From NCBI GenBank assembly GCA_919902745.1, contig CAKKRN010000243.1, positions 1 through 6,397 on the forward strand: a stretch of 6,397 nt of DNA, given 5' to 3'. The notes beneath the pieces are model-generated. The model was not told where the DNA came from. It made no database searches and saw only the letters and a list, made by a program, of their open reading frames with translations. Shown here in pieces: positions 6,339-6,397 of the stretch; position 1 is the stretch's first letter; each line of letters begins with the position of its first letter. This DNA is from Syntrophaceae bacterium (lineage in GTDB: Bacteria > Desulfobacterota > Syntrophia > Syntrophales > UBA5619). A program made the translations under genes and the position numbers.

Positions 6339-6397
6339 GAAGAGTGAAGAGTGAAGAGTGAAGAGTGAAGAGTGAAGAGTGAAGAGTGAAGAGTGAA
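6339..6397. repeat. GAAGAGT heptamer tandem array, truncated by window end
   Basis: Eight perfect head-to-tail copies of the 7-mer GAAGAGT (6339-6394) and the first three bases of a ninth reach the last base of the window. The array starts 5 nt after the stop of the zinc-ribbon gene. All three + frames contain TGA, so it cannot be read as protein on that strand. It is an uninterrupted simple-sequence repeat, comparable in style to the short tandemly repeated heptamers of cyanobacteria. The true copy number is unknown because the array is cut by the window edge. Confidence 0.95.

Overview
The window is a stretch of ordinary, gene-dense bacterial chromosome, with every gene on the + strand. Protein sequences and gene order suggest a deltaproteobacterium (Desulfobacterota, perhaps Syntrophales-like). 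The main clues are the acidic N-terminal domain of RpoD, the yqeY-dnaG-rpoD order, a CAT-anticodon tRNA just after rpoD, a COG1579 zinc-ribbon protein, and GGGGACA/TGTCCCC palindromes. The taxonomy is inferred from resemblance; no search was run.

Layout. Positions 26-766 hold hisA (histidine biosynthesis). A HINT-type HIT protein follows at 780-1124, and its ribosome-binding site overlaps the hisA stop. A TTGACA promoter candidate lies in the short gap after it. Next comes a macromolecular-synthesis cluster: gatB/yqeY-like (1192-1638), dnaG primase (1644 or 1650 to 3449) and rpoD, the principal sigma factor (start judged to be 3558, end 5309). The 304-nt region 5310-5613 has no protein gene. 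It holds a strong stable-RNA-type promoter, a CAT-anticodon tRNA (5379-5454), a trailer of about 90 nt and a rho-independent terminator (5548-5578). A COG1579 coiled-coil/zinc-ribbon protein follows (5614-6333). The window ends inside a perfect GAAGAGT heptamer tandem array (6339-6397).

How the genes work together. The yqeY-dnaG-rpoD cluster links translation or tRNA-amidation-related functions, replication priming and transcription initiation. It resembles the E. coli rpsU-dnaG-rpoD operon, but rpsU is absent here. hisA and the HIT gene look like the end of an upstream histidine operon; hisF does not follow hisA.

The most notable observations are these. (1) A perfect 26-nt palindrome lies in frame inside dnaG, in the linker before the helicase-binding domain, and a second near-perfect copy lies in the rpoD leader. 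They look like members of one dispersed palindromic family. (2) RpoD has a textbook region 2 but an unusually divergent region 4.2, the -35-binding helix-turn-helix, although canonical TTGACA boxes occur nearby. (3) An 8-bp inverted repeat brackets the tRNA exactly. I found no defence system, CRISPR array, transposase gene or wholly new multigene system.
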